From Streptomyces bacillaris (GTDB taxonomy: Bacteria > Actinomycetota > Actinomycetes > Streptomycetales > Streptomycetaceae): a DNA stretch of 64,000 nucleotides. The number at the start of each line of letters is the position of its first letter. Position 1 is the stretch's first letter. Shown here one piece after another: positions 8,725 through 17,857 of the stretch. A program made the translations under genes and the position numbers. The stretch spans positions 6,510,001 to 6,574,000 of the forward strand of contig NZ_CP029378.1 of assembly GCF_003268675.1 (NCBI RefSeq), written 5' to 3'. The notes under the pieces were generated by a model. It worked only from the letters and a program-made list of their open reading frames with translations, did no database searches and had not been told where the DNA came from.

Positions 8725-8794
8725 CCCCGGCCCCGGCCCCCGCCGTCCGGTCGGCCCGGCCCCGGCCCTGGCCCTGGTCCCGGCCCCCGTCCGG

Positions 8795-9706
8795 TCAGCC
8801 CGGTGTCGGGGCGGGCAGCGGCCGGTCGGGCGGGTGCTCCCGGTCGTCCAGCAGCCAGTTGAGGATGCCGGGCAGCACGGAGAGCGCGTCGAAGTGCGCC
8901 GCCGCCGGTTCCAGTACGGCGGTGGCGCCCGGGATCTGCCCGGCCAGCCAGCGGGAGTGGCCGACGGGCGAGAACACGTCCTTCACTCCGTGCCAGAGCA
9001 GCACCCGGCCGGTGATCAGGGCCGGGTCGAACCCCCAGGGGCTGCAGAGCGCGATCGCGTCGTCGATCCACCCGTACGCCGAAGTCCGCAGCCCCTCGCT
9101 GTAGTTGCGCAGCAGCATGGAGCGGATGCCCGCGTCGTTGACCACCATCCGGTCGGAGTCGGTCAGCTCCCGGCGCAGATCGTCCAGGAGCCGCACCGGG
9201 TTCTGCCGGATCTGCGCCGAGCGGACGATGAAGGACTCGGTGAAGGAGTCCGGGTCGGTGGCGGCCGTGGAGTACGCGAGCACGTTGGACGCGGCCATCC
9301 CGTCGAACCAGTCGAGCCCGGCCGCACCCCAGGGCGCCAGCGTCACCAGGGCGGCGGTCCGGGTCACCCGCTCGGGCAGCAGCGCCGCGCAGGCCAGCGC
9401 GTGCGGGGCCCCGCCGGACCGGCCGACCACGGCGAACCGCTCCAGCCCGAGCGAGTCCGCGATGGCCCGGACGTCCTCGACGACATCGGCGATCCGGCGG
9501 CCCGCCTGCCGGTCGCTGCCGCCGTATCCGGGCCGGTCGTAGGTGATGAGCTGGGTACGGCGCTGATAGAGGACCATGCCCCGGGGAGCGGGTCCGAGCC
9601 GGCTGCCCGGGGTCCCGTGGAGCAGGAACACCGGTCTGCCCCGGGGGTCCCCCAGCCGCTCCACCATCAGATGCCGCCCGTCCGCCGCGCGCACCCGACC
9701 GCGCAC
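8795..9706 (-). CDS. alpha/beta fold hydrolase
   Basis: A 303-residue soluble hydrolase with HGTPGS as the oxyanion-hole loop, the nucleophile elbow G-R-S-G-G-A (Ser in VVGRSGGAPHAL), a likely acid in LLWHGVKDVFSP and a late histidine in AAAHFDAL. The order matches alpha/beta hydrolases of the haloperoxidase/epoxide hydrolase-like class. There is no signal peptide. The substrate cannot be told from sequence. It stands alone, convergent to fxsT and divergent from the secreted protease. Confidence 0.85.
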   Translation of the reverse strand: MRGRVRAADGRHLMVERLGDPRGRPVFLLHGTPGSRLGPAPRGMVLYQRRTQLITYDRPGYGGSDRQAGRRIADVVEDVRAIADSLGLERFAVVGRSGGAPHALACAALLPERVTRTAALVTLAPWGAAGLDWFDGMAASNVLAYSTAATDPDSFTESFIVRSAQIRQNPVRLLDDLRRELTDSDRMVVNDAGIRSMLLRNYSEGLRTSAYGWIDDAIALCSPWGFDPALITGRVLLWHGVKDVFSPVGHSRWLAGQIPGATAVLEPAAAHFDALSVLPGILNWLLDDREHPPDRPLPAPTPG

Positions 9707-10111
9707 CCGCGCCTCCTCAGCTCGGTCCCCCCGGCGTCTGCCGCTTTTCGATGATGACCTATCAGGGCTCCGACCGGCACTCCCCGTCGGGACCTCATCA
9801 CCACCCTGTCGGGGTCCTGCCGACGGCCTACCGATGGCCTATCGACGCCCGGTCGGCCCTCCGCAGGGGCGAATACCGGACAGGACTAGTCCTCACCCAG
9901 GGGCCGCCACCGGTTGCACCGGGTGTTCGCGAACGGAACCGACATGGCATGACCCGGGGTAAGAGAACATGGCGCGGGTAAAGCGTCGGTGCCGTGTGCA
10001 CGTCCGGAAGTCGACCTTGTGTGCTCCTGGTCCCCTCGGAATAGTGGGCGCCCCATCCTCCGTGTTCGGGCACCCCACATGCTCCGTACACGGCCCCACA
10101 GGAGGTCGAAG
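9707..10111. other. 405-base divergent intergenic region with palindrome
   Basis: No gene is supported here. It contains a perfect 10-bp palindrome GTTCGCGAAC (9925-9934) and a TGGCATGACC element (9945-9954). It also holds repeated short CCTA-C/T-C-G-A words at about 9770-9860. It should carry the promoters of the flanking hydrolase and protease genes. Confidence 0.5.
9945..9954 (+). promoter_or_regulatory. TGGCATG element upstream of protease
   Basis: TGGCATGACC lies about 158 bases before the protease start. It resembles the AdpA consensus TGGCSNGWWY with mismatches at position 5 and one W. The same core precedes other secreted hydrolase genes in the window. Confidence 0.4.
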
Positions 10112-11197
10112 TTGAAGCATCGACGCATATCCAGGAAGCGCGCGACGGTCGCCGGGTCGGCCGTGGTGGCCCTGGTCGTAGCGGGTTTCACGTTCCAGTC
10201 TGCGAACGCCAGTGACGACGTGCCCCAGTTCACGGTCAAGACGCTCAGCGCGGACGCGGCCGGAAAGCTCGCCACCACGCTCGACCGGGACCTGGGCGCG
10301 GACGCGGCCGGCTCGTACTACGACAGCACGGCCAAGGCCCTCGTCGTGAACGTCGTCGACGAGGCCGCCGCCGAGCAGGTCCGTCAGGCGGGCGGCAAGG
10401 CCAGAGTCGTGGAGAACTCCCTCGCCGAGCTGAAGTCGGCCCGGCAGACCCTCACCGACAAGGCGACGATCCCGGGCACCTCCTGGGCCGTCGACCCGGT
10501 CAGCAACAAGGTCCTGGTCACCGCCGACCGCACGGTCGACGGCGCGGCCTGGAGGAAGCTCTCGGCCGTGGTCGAGGGGCTCGGCGGCAAGGCCGAACTG
10601 AAGAAGACCGAGGGCGAGTTCAAGCCGCTCATCGCGGGCGGCGACGCGATCTTCGGCTCCGGCTCCCGCTGCTCGCTCGGCTTCAACGTGGTCAAGGACG
10701 GCGAGCCGTACTTCCTCACCGCCGGCCACTGCACCGAGTCGGTCGCCAGCTGGTCGGACAGCCAGGGGGGCCAGGCGATCGGCACCACCGAGGGCTCCAG
10801 CTTCCCGGAGAACGACTACGGCCTGGTCAAGTACACCTCGGACATCGCGCACCCGAGCGAGGTCAACCTCTACGACGGCTCCACCCAGCAGATCACCGAG
10901 GCGGGTGACGCGACGGTCGGCCAGGCGGTCGTCCGCAGCGGCTCCACCACCCAGGTGCACGACGGCGAGGTCACCGCGCTCGACGCCACCGTCAACTACG
11001 GCAACGGCGACATCGTCAACGGCCTCATCCAGACGACGGTCTGCGCCGAGCCGGGCGACAGCGGCGGCGCGCTCTTCGCGGGCAGCACCGCGCTCGGTCT
11101 GACCTCGGGCGGCAGCGGCAACTGCTCCTCGGGCGGCACGACCTTCTTCCAGCCGGTTCCCGAGGCGCTCGCCGCCTACGGGGCCGAGATCGGCTGA
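10112..11197 (+). CDS. streptogrisin-type S1 serine protease precursor
   Basis: A 361-residue secreted protease of the alpha-lytic/streptogrisin class. A basic signal peptide (about 1-33, ending QSANA) leads to a propeptide, which acts as folding chaperone in this family. The mature enzyme starts near residue 174 at I-A-G-G-D-A-I-F. Catalytic residues are visible in TAGHC (His), ENDYG (Asp) and GDSGGAL (Ser317). Cysteine pairs lie in RCSLG/GHC and VCAEPG/GNCSSG. The mature domain closely resembles S. griseus proteases B and D. The start is TTG at 10112, with AGGAGG six bases upstream (10100-10105); no ATG or GTG fits the signal peptide better. It is followed by a strong terminator and convergent with the phospholipase. 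Confidence 0.95.
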   Translation: MKHRRISRKRATVAGSAVVALVVAGFTFQSANASDDVPQFTVKTLSADAAGKLATTLDRDLGADAAGSYYDSTAKALVVNVVDEAAAEQVRQAGGKARVVENSLAELKSARQTLTDKATIPGTSWAVDPVSNKVLVTADRTVDGAAWRKLSAVVEGLGGKAELKKTEGEFKPLIAGGDAIFGSGSRCSLGFNVVKDGEPYFLTAGHCTESVASWSDSQGGQAIGTTEGSSFPENDYGLVKYTSDIAHPSEVNLYDGSTQQITEAGDATVGQAVVRSGSTTQVHDGEVTALDATVNYGNGDIVNGLIQTTVCAEPGDSGGALFAGSTALGLTSGGSGNCSSGGTTFFQPVPEALAAYGAEIG

Positions 11198-11208
11198 CGT
11201 AACACCGC

Positions 11209-11253
11209 ACCGACGTACGACCCCGTACCGACGTACGACCGCACCGACGTACG
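11209..11253. repeat. three direct copies of ACCGACGTACG
   Basis: Exact 11-mers begin at 11209, 11227 and 11243, just after the protease stop and before the terminator stem. It looks like a short tandem duplication of 16-18 bp. Confidence 0.7.
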
Positions 11254-11255
11254 GA

Positions 11256-11290
11256 GGAGAGGCCCCCGGTCCCGTGCCAGGGGCCTCTCC
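11256..11290. terminator. bidirectional terminator between protease and phospholipase
   Basis: GGAGAGGCCCC (11256-11266) pairs perfectly with GGGGCCTCTCC (11280-11290): an 11-bp stem with a 13-base loop between convergent genes. Confidence 0.8.
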
Positions 11291-11329
11291 CGTGTGTCCG
11301 TCGCGTCCGTGCCGGGGGCCGGGTGCGGG

Positions 11330-11827
11330 TCAGGCGGCCTTGGCCAGGTGGGCGGCTTCGGCGGTGGCCGGGGCGACGCCGAAGGCGCGTACGGCCTGGT
11401 AGTAGGTCCAGGCCGTGCTGTTGCAGGAGGTCCGCTTGGCACCGGAGTAGGCGGCGCACACCCGCTTGAGGTCCTCGTAGAAGGCGGAGTCGAGCCGGGC
11501 CTTGTTGGCGGAGAACGTGCCGGCGGCCTTGTAGTTCCGGTAGCCGAAGTCGTGGCGGGCGCAGGAGGTCTGGAAGGGGAAGCCGAAGGGGTTGTCGGGG
11601 GAGCTGCTGCAGTAGTCGGTCGACCAGTCGAAGCCGTACGCGGACCAGGCGCCCTGATTGTTGCGGGCGGCGTTCCAGGCGTTGTGGCTGGCGGCGCTCG
11701 TCTGGGTCCAGGAGCTGAGCACCTGCGGCTTGTCGGCGGGGGCGGCCGACGCCGAGGTGGTGCTGATCAGGGTGAGCGGGAGCGACAGGGCGACCGCGGC
11801 GAGCGGGGCCATGAGACGACGACGCAT
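11330..11827 (-). CDS. secreted prokaryotic phospholipase A2
   Basis: A 165-residue secreted enzyme. A Sec signal peptide (MRRRLMAPLAAVAL ... ASAA, about 1-29) precedes a compact domain. The diagnostic motif C-A-R-H-D-F-G-Y-R-N-Y holds the catalytic His-Asp and calcium-dependent site of actinobacterial PLA2, as in S. violaceoruber. Four cysteines (DYCSS, TSCARH, RVCAAY, TSCNS) could form the two disulfides of that family. It hydrolyses the sn-2 acyl bond of phospholipids outside the cell. A GGAGG precedes the ATG. A GGCATGAC element lies about 90 bases upstream on its strand. Confidence 0.92.
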   Translation of the reverse strand: MRRRLMAPLAAVALSLPLTLISTTSASAAPADKPQVLSSWTQTSAASHNAWNAARNNQGAWSAYGFDWSTDYCSSSPDNPFGFPFQTSCARHDFGYRNYKAAGTFSANKARLDSAFYEDLKRVCAAYSGAKRTSCNSTAWTYYQAVRAFGVAPATAEAAHLAKAA

Positions 11828-12006
11828 GAGCGACCTCCGTGGGGGTGGAAGGAGTGGTCCCGGCCGTGCTCCTCGTCGGGTGGACGAGGCCGCTCCAGAA
11901 TGTCGTCATGCACCTGTCATGCCTACCCCCTGCGCCGACCCGACCTCGGGAATTGGGCTGTACGTCACCTGGTCCGGGCCGCCCGGAAAGGGGTGCACAC
12001 CGGTTA
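11828..12006. other. divergent promoter region, phospholipase/dnaE2
   Basis: No gene is supported. On the minus strand GGCATGAC (11916-11923) and a second GCATGAC precede the phospholipase. The right side holds the LexA-type site listed next. Confidence 0.4.
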
Positions 12007-12022
12007 TCGTACGAATGTTCGA
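12007..12022 (+). promoter_or_regulatory. LexA (SOS) box before dnaE2
   Basis: TCGTACGAATGTTCGA matches the actinobacterial SOS box TCGAAC-N4-GTTCGA at 11 of 12 defined positions. A TATGGT -10-like hexamer lies at 12029-12034, so a bound repressor would cover the -35 region. The gene start is about 70 bases downstream. Confidence 0.75.
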
Positions 12023-12090
12023 AGCTGGTCTATGGTGGAGAGCAGGGGGTGGTGAGTGACAGAACGGTCGGAACGGTCCAGGAGGTGCGG

Positions 12091-15000
12091 ATGTCCGGTT
12101 TCACGCACCTGCATACCGCCTCGGGATTCTCCCTGCGGTACGGGGCCTCGCACCCCGAGCGGCTCGTCGAGCGTGCCGCCGGGCAGGGGATGCGCGCGCT
12201 CGCGCTGACCGACCGCGACACCCTCGCGGGAGCGATCCGCTTCGCCAAGGCCTGCATGGGGGCCGAGGGCGAGACCGAGGGGGGAGGCGAGGTCCGGCCG
12301 ATCTTCGGGGTGGACCTCGCGGTTGCCTCGTACGGGGAGGAGGCGCGCCGGACGGTGCGCCCGCGCACCCCTGCGCGCGGGGGCGCCTTTGTCGATGAAT
12401 CCGCACCCCGGGTCACCTTCCTCGCCCGCGACGGCGCGCACGCCTGGGCCGAGCTGTGCCGACTGGTGACCGCCGCCCATGCGCGGAGCGGGACGGCCGA
12501 CGGGGCGCGGGGCGCTGGGGGTGCCGGGGGCGTCGGTGAAGCCGGTGGCCCGCTCGACGGATCCGGCCCGCTCTCCGTCGCCGGTCCGCCCGTCGTCGGC
12601 CGGGGCGCGCTGCCCGCCGACGGGCTGACCGTGCTGCTCGGGCCCGCCTCCGAGGTGGGCCGGGCGCTCGCCGCGGGCCGCCCCGACCGGGCCGCCGCGC
12701 TCCTCGCGCCCTGGCGGGAGCTGTACGGCGACGCCCTGCGCCTCGAAGCCGTCGACCACGGGCGCCCGGGCGCCGGGGCCGGGTCGCTGCGGCTGGCCGC
12801 CCGTATCCTCGGCTTCGCTGCCGACCAAGGCGTACGGGCCGTGCTGACCAACGCCGTCCGGTACGCCGGCCCGGGGCAGGGGCCCATCGCGGACATCCTC
12901 GACTCCGCCCGCAGGCTCGTCCCCCTCGACCCGCGCCGCTCACCCCTGGACACCGGGGAGCGCTGGCTGAAGGGCGAGGGCGCCATGCGGGAGACCGCCG
13001 AGCGGATCGCCTCCGCCGCCGGGCTCGGCCGGGGCGCGGCGGCCCGGCTGCTGGCGGAGACCCGGGAGACCGCCGAGGCCTGCCGGGTCGACCCCGTCAC
13101 CGACATCGGGCTGGACGGCATCCACTTCCCCGAGCCCCACCTGGTCGGCGCCGACCGGCGTACCGCCCAGCGGGTGCTCGCCTCCCGGGCCGCCGCCGGA
13201 ATGGTGCTGCGCGGCTACGACCGCGACCGTACGTACTGGGAGCGGATGCACGAGGAGCTGGACATCATCGCCCACCGGGGTGTCGCCTCGTACTTCCTGA
13301 CGGTTGCTCAAGTAGTCGACGACGTCAGGAAGATGGGCATCCGGGTCGCCGCGCGCGGCTCCGGGGCGGGCTCCCTGGTCAACCACCTCCTCGGCATCGC
13401 CCACGCCGATCCCGTCGAGCACGGGCTGCTCATGGAGCGCTTCCTCTCCGAGCGCCGCATGGTCCTGCCCGACATCGACATCGACGTGGAGTCGGCCCGC
13501 CGGCTCGACGTCTACCGTCGGATCATCGAACGCTTCGGCCCCGAACGGGTCGCCACCGTCGCCATGCCCGAGACCTACCGGGTGCGCCACGCGATCCGCG
13601 ACGTCGGGGCCGCGCTCTCCATGGACCCGGCCGAGACCGACCGGCTCGCCAAGGCGTTCCCGCACATCCGGGCCCGCGACGCGCGCGCCGCGATGGAGGA
13701 GCTGCCCGAGCTGAAGCAGGTGGCGCGGGACCAGGAGAAGTACGGGCGCCTCTGGGAGCTGGTGGAGGGGCTCGACGCGCTGCCGCGCGGGATCGCCATG
13801 CACCCGTGCGGGGTGCTGCTCTCGGACGCCGGGCTCATGCGCCGTACGCCGGTGGTGCCGACCAGCGGTGACGGCTTCCCGATGTCCCAGTTCGACAAGG
13901 AGGACGTGGAGGACCTCGGGCTGCTCAAACTCGATGTGCTGGGCGTACGGATGCAGTCCGCGATGGCGCACGCCGTCGCCGAGGTGAAACGGGCCTCGGG
14001 CACGGAGGTGGACCTGGACGCCGTACCGCAGGGCGACCCGGAGACGTACCGGCTGATCCGCTCCGCCGAGACGCTGGGCTGCTTCCAGATCGAGTCGCCC
14101 GGCCAGCGCGACCTGGTCGCCAGGCTCCAGCCCGCCACCTTCCACGACCTGGTCGTCGACATCTCGCTGTTCCGGCCGGGGCCGGTCGCCGCCGACATGG
14201 TGCGGCCGTTCATCGAGGCCCGGCACGGCCGCGCGCCGGTCCGCTACCCCCACCGTGACCTGGAGGAACCGCTGAAAGGGACCTACGGCGTGGTCGTCTT
14301 CCACGAGCAGATCATCGAGATGATCCACATCATGACCGGCTGCGGCCGGGGCGAGGCCGACCGGGTGCGGCGCGGCCTCTCGCACCCGGAGTCGCTGGAC
14401 CGGATCAGGGAGTGGTTCCCGCTCCGCGCGGCGGCCCGGGGATACGACGCCGAGGTGATCGCCCACACCTGGAAGATCATCGAGGCGTTCGGCAGCTACG
14501 GCTTCGCCAAGGCGCACGCCGTCGCGTTCGCCGTACCGACCTACCAGTCGGCCTGGCTCAAGGCGCACCATCCGGCCGCCTTCTATGCCGGTCTGCTCAC
14601 GCACGATCCCGGGATGTACCCGAAGCGGCTGCTGCTCGCGGACGCCCGGCGGCGCGGGGTGCCGGTGCTGCCGCTGGACGTGAACCGGTCGGCGGTCGCT
14701 CATAGAATCGAACTGGTGTCTGATGATGAGGATCTGGGACAGGCCCGGGACCAGAAGGGGGTGTGGGGACTGCGGCTCGCCCTCTCGGACGTCCACGGCA
14801 TCAGCGAGGCCGAGGCGGCCCGGATCGAGGAGGGGCAGCCGTACACCTCGCTGCTCGACTTCTGGCAGCGCGCCCGGCCGGGCCGCCCGGTGGCCGAACG
14901 GCTGGCGCAGGTGGGCGCGTTGGACGCCTTCGGCGCCAACCGCCGCGATCTGCTGCTGCACCTCTCCGAACTCCACCGCGCCCACCGGAGCCCCGGTTCC

Positions 15001-15675
15001 GGAGCCCGCGGCGGGCAGCTCCCGCTGGATGGCGGACACCGTACGGGCTCGCTCGGGCTGCCCGACCTCAACGAGGCGGAGCGGCTGAGCGCCGAACTCG
15101 GGGTGCTGAGCATGGACGTCTCGCGTCACCTGATGGGGGACCACCAGGCCTTCCTGGACGAGCTGGGAGTGGTCTCGGCCAAGCGGCTGCGCGAGGCCCG
15201 GCACGGCGAGACCGTGCTGGTCGCCGGGGCGAAGGTGGCCACCCAGACGCCCCCGATGCGCTCCGGCCGCCGGGTCGTCTTCACCACCCTGGACGACGGC
15301 ACGGGCCTGGCCGACCTGGCGTTCTTCGAGGACAGCCACGCCGCCTGCACCCACACCGTCTTCCACTCCTGGCTGCTGCTGGTACGCGGAGTGGTGCAGC
15401 GGCGCGGCGCGCGCGGCCTGAGCGTGGTGGGGCAGGCCGCCTGGAACCTCGCCGAACTGGCTGAACTCCGGCGCACCGGAGGGCTGGACGCGGTGGCGGC
15501 CCGACTGGCGGAGGAGCCGGAGGAGGGCGCCGGGGAAGCGGAGCCCGGGCCGGGACGTCGTATACGGATGGAGACCGGTTACGAGATGAACCCCTGGGCC
15601 GACCTCCAGCCACCCGGTGAAGGGACGCCCACCGGAAGGAAGTTGTGGCACCGGTCGCAGGGGAGCGCGGGATGA
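12091..15675 (+). CDS. dnaE2: error-prone DNA polymerase III alpha subunit DnaE2
   Basis: A 1194-residue C-family polymerase for translesion synthesis. An N-terminal PHP domain starts FTHLHTASGFS and includes ALALTDRDTLAGA. The palm has MVLPDIDIDVES, the catalytic PDxDxD signature. Fingers and helix-hairpin-helix regions follow, then an OB domain near residues 1000-1110 (VLVAGAKVATQTPP). The length fits DnaE2 and the C-terminal tau-binding part of replicative DnaE is missing. A Gly/Ala-rich insertion sits at about residues 135-180. ATG 12091 follows GGAGG; upstream in-frame codons exist but lack a ribosome site. The LexA-type box points to DNA-damage induction. Its stop overlaps the next gene as ATGA. 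Confidence 0.95.
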   Translation: MSGFTHLHTASGFSLRYGASHPERLVERAAGQGMRALALTDRDTLAGAIRFAKACMGAEGETEGGGEVRPIFGVDLAVASYGEEARRTVRPRTPARGGAFVDESAPRVTFLARDGAHAWAELCRLVTAAHARSGTADGARGAGGAGGVGEAGGPLDGSGPLSVAGPPVVGRGALPADGLTVLLGPASEVGRALAAGRPDRAAALLAPWRELYGDALRLEAVDHGRPGAGAGSLRLAARILGFAADQGVRAVLTNAVRYAGPGQGPIADILDSARRLVPLDPRRSPLDTGERWLKGEGAMRETAERIASAAGLGRGAAARLLAETRETAEACRVDPVTDIGLDGIHFPEPHLVGADRRTAQRVLASRAAAGMVLRGYDRDRTYWERMHEELDIIAHRGVASYFLTVAQVVDDVRKMGIRVAARGSGAGSLVNHLLGIAHADPVEHGLLMERFLSERRMVLPDIDIDVESARRLDVYRRIIERFGPERVATVAMPETYRVRHAIRDVGAALSMDPAETDRLAKAFPHIRARDARAAMEELPELKQVARDQEKYGRLWELVEGLDALPRGIAMHPCGVLLSDAGLMRRTPVVPTSGDGFPMSQFDKEDVEDLGLLKLDVLGVRMQSAMAHAVAEVKRASGTEVDLDAVPQGDPETYRLIRSAETLGCFQIESPGQRDLVARLQPATFHDLVVDISLFRPGPVAADMVRPFIEARHGRAPVRYPHRDLEEPLKGTYGVVVFHEQIIEMIHIMTGCGRGEADRVRRGLSHPESLDRIREWFPLRAAARGYDAEVIAHTWKIIEAFGSYGFAKAHAVAFAVPTYQSAWLKAHHPAAFYAGLLTHDPGMYPKRLLLADARRRGVPVLPLDVNRSAVAHRIELVSDDEDLGQARDQKGVWGLRLALSDVHGISEAEAARIEEGQPYTSLLDFWQRARPGRPVAERLAQVGALDAFGANRRDLLLHLSELHRAHRSPGSGARGGQLPLDGGHRTGSLGLPDLNEAERLSAELGVLSMDVSRHLMGDHQAFLDELGVVSAKRLREARHGETVLVAGAKVATQTPPMRSGRRVVFTTLDDGTGLADLAFFEDSHAACTHTVFHSWLLLVRGVVQRRGARGLSVVGQAAWNLAELAELRRTGGLDAVAARLAEEPEEGAGEAEPGPGRRIRMETGYEMNPWADLQPPGEGTPTGRKLWHRSQGSAG

Positions 15676-16673
15676 CGGAGGACCCGGCAGGGGTGCTGTA
15701 CCTACGGTTCCGCAGGACCGCCGGCGGCCCTCCCGACAGCGCCGCCTACACCGAACTGCTGTCCCTGCTAGGCGCGTTCACTCCGGTGGTGGAGGCTGCC
15801 CCGCCCGACGGGGCGCTGGCCGATGTGGGCGGCGCGCTCCGCTACTTCGGGCGGGACGTGGAGGACCTGGCCTCGGTGATCCGGGTCCGGGCGCTCGCCC
15901 TGCACGGCGTGGACTGCGCGATCGGGGCGGGGCCCAACCCCATGGTGGCCCGCATGGCCGCCCGTCGGGCCGCACCCGGGACCACCTTCGTGGTGGCCCG
16001 GGGCGCGGAGGCGGCGTTCCTCGCCCCGCTCCCGGCCGCCGCCCTGGACGGCGTCGGGACGTCCATGGCCCGCACCCTGTGCGGTTACGGGCTCGACTCC
16101 GTCGGCCGGATCGCCGCCGCACCCCTGGCCACGCTCCAGCGCATCACCGGCGTACGGACCGGGCGCGAGCTGTGGGAACGGGCGCGGGGCATCGACCGCA
16201 CCCGCGTCACCCCGAACGCCGCCGCCCGCTCGATCGCCGCCGAACGCTCCTTCCCGTACGACGAGTTGGCCCCCGAGCAGCACCGCCGCGCCCTCCTCTC
16301 GCTCACCGAGGAGCTGGGGGCGCGGCTGCGGGGCGAGGGGCAGGTGTGCCGGTCGCTGGCCCTCTCGGTGCGGTACGCGGACCGGACCGGCTACGCCACG
16401 CTGACCCGGAGCCGTGCGCTGGGGGAGCCGACGGCGCACTCGGCCGCGCTCACGGCCCTCGCCTACCGGATCCACGAGTCCTTCGGCTTCCAGCGGGCCA
16501 GGGTGCGGGGGATCGCGCTGCGCGCGGAGGGGCTGACCGATGCCGCCCGCGCCTCCCGCCAGCTCACCTTCGACCCGGCGGACGAGCGGTCGCACCGGAT
16601 CGAGGAGGTGGCGGACCGGCTGCGGGAGAAGTTCGGCCCCGGCGCGGTGAAGCCGGCGGGCCTGGCGGCCTGA
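15672..16673 (+). CDS. Y-family polymerase-like protein, ImuB-type, catalytic residues missing
   Basis: A 333-residue Y-family homologue coupled to dnaE2 by a 4-base overlap. The fold can be followed: a palm start at VLYLRFRRTAG, fingers at VDCAIGAGPNPMVARMAA, a thumb/HhH region at LDGVGTSMARTLCGYGL, and a little finger at about 200-310. The first catalytic site (normally D-x-D-x-F-F) reads LYLRFRR and the second (normally S-x-D-E) reads LADVGG, so the metal-binding acids are gone, as in ImuB accessory proteins that load DnaE2 on the clamp. RQLTFD near the end could be a clamp-binding motif. No imuA-like gene lies beside it. The start at 15672 (MTEDPAG) is chosen for the overlap. Confidence 0.85.
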   Translation: MTEDPAGVLYLRFRRTAGGPPDSAAYTELLSLLGAFTPVVEAAPPDGALADVGGALRYFGRDVEDLASVIRVRALALHGVDCAIGAGPNPMVARMAARRAAPGTTFVVARGAEAAFLAPLPAAALDGVGTSMARTLCGYGLDSVGRIAAAPLATLQRITGVRTGRELWERARGIDRTRVTPNAAARSIAAERSFPYDELAPEQHRRALLSLTEELGARLRGEGQVCRSLALSVRYADRTGYATLTRSRALGEPTAHSAALTALAYRIHESFGFQRARVRGIALRAEGLTDAARASRQLTFDPADERSHRIEEVADRLREKFGPGAVKPAGLAA

Positions 16674-16864
16674 ACGGCGGGGTTGACGGGCGGGGGGCGT
16701 TCCGGCGTCCGGGGAACGGAGCCGCACATCCGGGGCTGACGAGCCAGAGGCGTCCGGGCACCAGGCGGAAGAGGGGCCAGGCATCCCCTTACTCATCCGA
16801 CGGCGAGACCGAGCCACTTTTTACCGACGCGTAACTTCCCACCGAACCCTACCCGTGCGTAATT
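16674..16864. other. intergenic region before lipase
   Basis: Nothing gene-like is seen. The last third is markedly AT-richer (TTTTTACC, GTAATTTGG) and should hold the lipase promoter. Confidence 0.4.
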
Positions 16865-16874
16865 TGGCATGAGC
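16865..16874 (+). promoter_or_regulatory. TGGCATG element upstream of lipase
   Basis: TGGCATGAGC lies about 75 bases before the lipase start. The wider stretch TTTGGCATGAGCACA is almost the same as the one before the GDSL lipase gene (TTTGGCATGAACACT). Confidence 0.45.
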
Positions 16875-16947
16875 ACATAAAGCTTGTGGTCCGGGCCACA
16901 GGGCGCACCGCCATCGCACCTCCCTTGAGCCGCAAGGAGACCACACG

Positions 16948-17841
16948 ATGCTGCCCTGGTTCCGTGCTGCGCGCGTCCCCCGCACGCGCAGCGTCTTCGC
17001 CGCCTTCCTCCTGGCCATCACCCTCTTGGTCGCCCCCACGGCGACCGCGACCGCGGCGACCCCCACCGCCGCGACGGCCACTTCACGTGGCTGGAACGAC
17101 TACTCCTGCAAGCCCTCCGCCGCCCATCCCCGCCCCGTCGTCCTGGTCCACGGAACCTTCGGGAACTCGATCGACAACTGGCTGGGCCTCGCCCCCTACC
17201 TGGTCAACCGGGGCTACTGCGTCTTCTCCCTCGACTACGGCCAGCTCCCCGGCGTGCCGTTCTTCCACGGCCTGGGACCTGTCGACAAGTCCGCCGAGCA
17301 GCTCAGCGTCTTCGTCGACAAGGTGCTGGCCGCCACCGGAGCCCCGAAGACCGACATCGTCGGCCACTCCCAGGGCGGCATGATGCCCAACTACTACCTG
17401 AAGTTCCTCGGCGGCGCGGCCAAGGTCAACGCCCTGGTCGGCATCGCCCCGAGCAACCACGGCACCACTCTGCTCGGCCTCACCAAGCTGTTGCCGTACT
17501 TCCCCGGAGTGGAGAAGTTCATCAACGACAAGACCCCCGCCCTCGCCGACCAGGTCGTGGGCTCGCCCTTCATCACCAAGCTCACGGCGGGCGGCGACAC
17601 CGTGCCCGGCGTCCGCTACACGGTCATCGCCACCAAGTACGACCAGGTGGTGACCCCGTACCGCACGCAGTACCTGGACGGCCCCAACGTGCGCAACGTC
17701 CTGCTCCAGGACCTGTGCCCGCTGGACCTGTCCGAGCACCTGGCCATCGCCACCGTCTCCCGGATCGCCTTCCACGAGGTGAACAACGCCCTGGACCCGG
17801 CGCGCGCCACGCCCACGACCTGCGCCTCGGTGATCGGCTGA
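16948..17841 (+). CDS. secreted lipase, alpha/beta hydrolase
   Basis: A 297-residue secreted triacylglycerol lipase/esterase. A signal peptide covers about residues 1-36 and is followed by a Thr/Ala-rich stretch. The oxyanion region is VVLVHGTFGNSIDNW, the nucleophile elbow G-H-S-Q-G-G carries Ser141, a likely acid sits in VIATKYDQVVTPY, and the late histidine is in LSEHLAIA. Cysteine pairs in YSCKPS, GYCVF, DLCPL and TTCAS suggest disulfides. This matches the class 2/LipA-type Streptomyces lipases. CAAGGAG precedes ATG 16948. It is a single gene with a strong terminator 17 bases after the stop. Confidence 0.93.
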   Translation: MLPWFRAARVPRTRSVFAAFLLAITLLVAPTATATAATPTAATATSRGWNDYSCKPSAAHPRPVVLVHGTFGNSIDNWLGLAPYLVNRGYCVFSLDYGQLPGVPFFHGLGPVDKSAEQLSVFVDKVLAATGAPKTDIVGHSQGGMMPNYYLKFLGGAAKVNALVGIAPSNHGTTLLGLTKLLPYFPGVEKFINDKTPALADQVVGSPFITKLTAGGDTVPGVRYTVIATKYDQVVTPYRTQYLDGPNVRNVLLQDLCPLDLSEHLAIATVSRIAFHEVNNALDPARATPTTCASVIG

Positions 17842-17857
17842 CACCCGGAATCGCCAA

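Noticed and set aside
9754..9962. Small genes between the hydrolase and the protease
   Set aside because: No ribosome sites, no codon bias and no known motif; the region is better read as promoter DNA.
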